From Desulfobacula sp. (lineage in GTDB: Bacteria; Desulfobacterota; Desulfobacteria; Desulfobacterales; Desulfobacteraceae), in the NCBI GenBank assembly GCA_018645325.1, contig JABGOU010000035.1:1-42669 (forward strand): a stretch of 42,669 nt of DNA, written 5' to 3'. Shown here in pieces: positions 42,627-42,669 of this stretch (position 1 is the stretch's first letter; the number at the start of each line of letters is the position of its first letter). Made by a program: the position numbers and the translations under genes. The notes below the pieces were generated by a model. That model saw nothing but the letters and a program-made list of their open reading frames with translations, made no database searches and was not told where the DNA came from.

Positions 42627-42669
42627 AAACAGAAAAGGTGTATAATTTTCAAAATCTATTGACTAAAAG

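Overview
The window looks like a chromosomal segment of an anaerobic, AT-rich Gram-negative bacterium, most likely a sulfate reducer of the Desulfobacterales (former Deltaproteobacteria). The taxonomic call is inference. It rests on a corrinoid-protein reductive activator, a TonB-dependent corrinoid uptake locus with a CbiZ domain, a complete Pst/Pho operon and the style of the mobile-element relics. I see no tRNA, rRNA or CRISPR array.

Layout. 1-3.9 kb: the 3' end of a thioredoxin, an ASKHA/ferredoxin corrinoid activator with an extra N-terminal Cys cluster, and an ACR3/SBF-type transporter fused to a universal stress protein domain. 4.1-8.1 kb: a four-gene operon with a LolD/MacB-type ATPase, an FtsX-type permease, a LolA-like periplasmic protein and a predicted outer-membrane barrel. 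8.1-11.1 kb (minus): a BtuFCD/FecBCD-type importer with its own promoter, palindrome and leader hairpin. 11.4 kb: a flavodoxin relic. 11.5-20.5 kb (plus): a cobalamin riboswitch and terminator, then a BtuB-type receptor, a secreted BtuF-like protein fused to CbiZ, a second BtuF, BtuC, BtuD, ExbB, ExbD and TonB. This looks like a self-contained corrinoid uptake and salvage operon. 21.0-27.8 kb (minus): pstSCAB-phoU-phoB-phoR behind a Pho-box promoter, with a perfect 21-bp inverted repeat between phoU and phoB. 28.0-29.1 kb: gene graveyard with a frameshifted HTH gene. 29.2-32.6 kb: T-box leader and a long (IleS2-type) isoleucyl-tRNA synthetase. 33.0-37.3 kb: mobile-element nest with an IS1634-type transposase stub, a complete RIT element (three tandem tyrosine recombinases between long inverted repeats) and a solitary IS21-type end. 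37.3-42.7 kb: a truncated unknown gene, a large class III nucleotide cyclase with cyclic-nucleotide-binding and two GAF domains, a PlsC-type acyltransferase and a broken GAF gene.

How the parts fit. B12-repressed corrinoid acquisition (11.5-20.5 kb) and the corrinoid activator at 206 both fit a corrinoid-dependent metabolism. The most unusual item is the BtuF-CbiZ fusion, which would place cobinamide/cobamide amidohydrolase activity outside the cytoplasmic membrane. Also notable are a T-box/IleS2 unit that looks transferred from Gram-positive bacteria, an A12 tract that puts the second RIT recombinase out of frame with its ribosome binding site and ATG, and a cyclase whose three sensory domains may all bind cyclic nucleotides.
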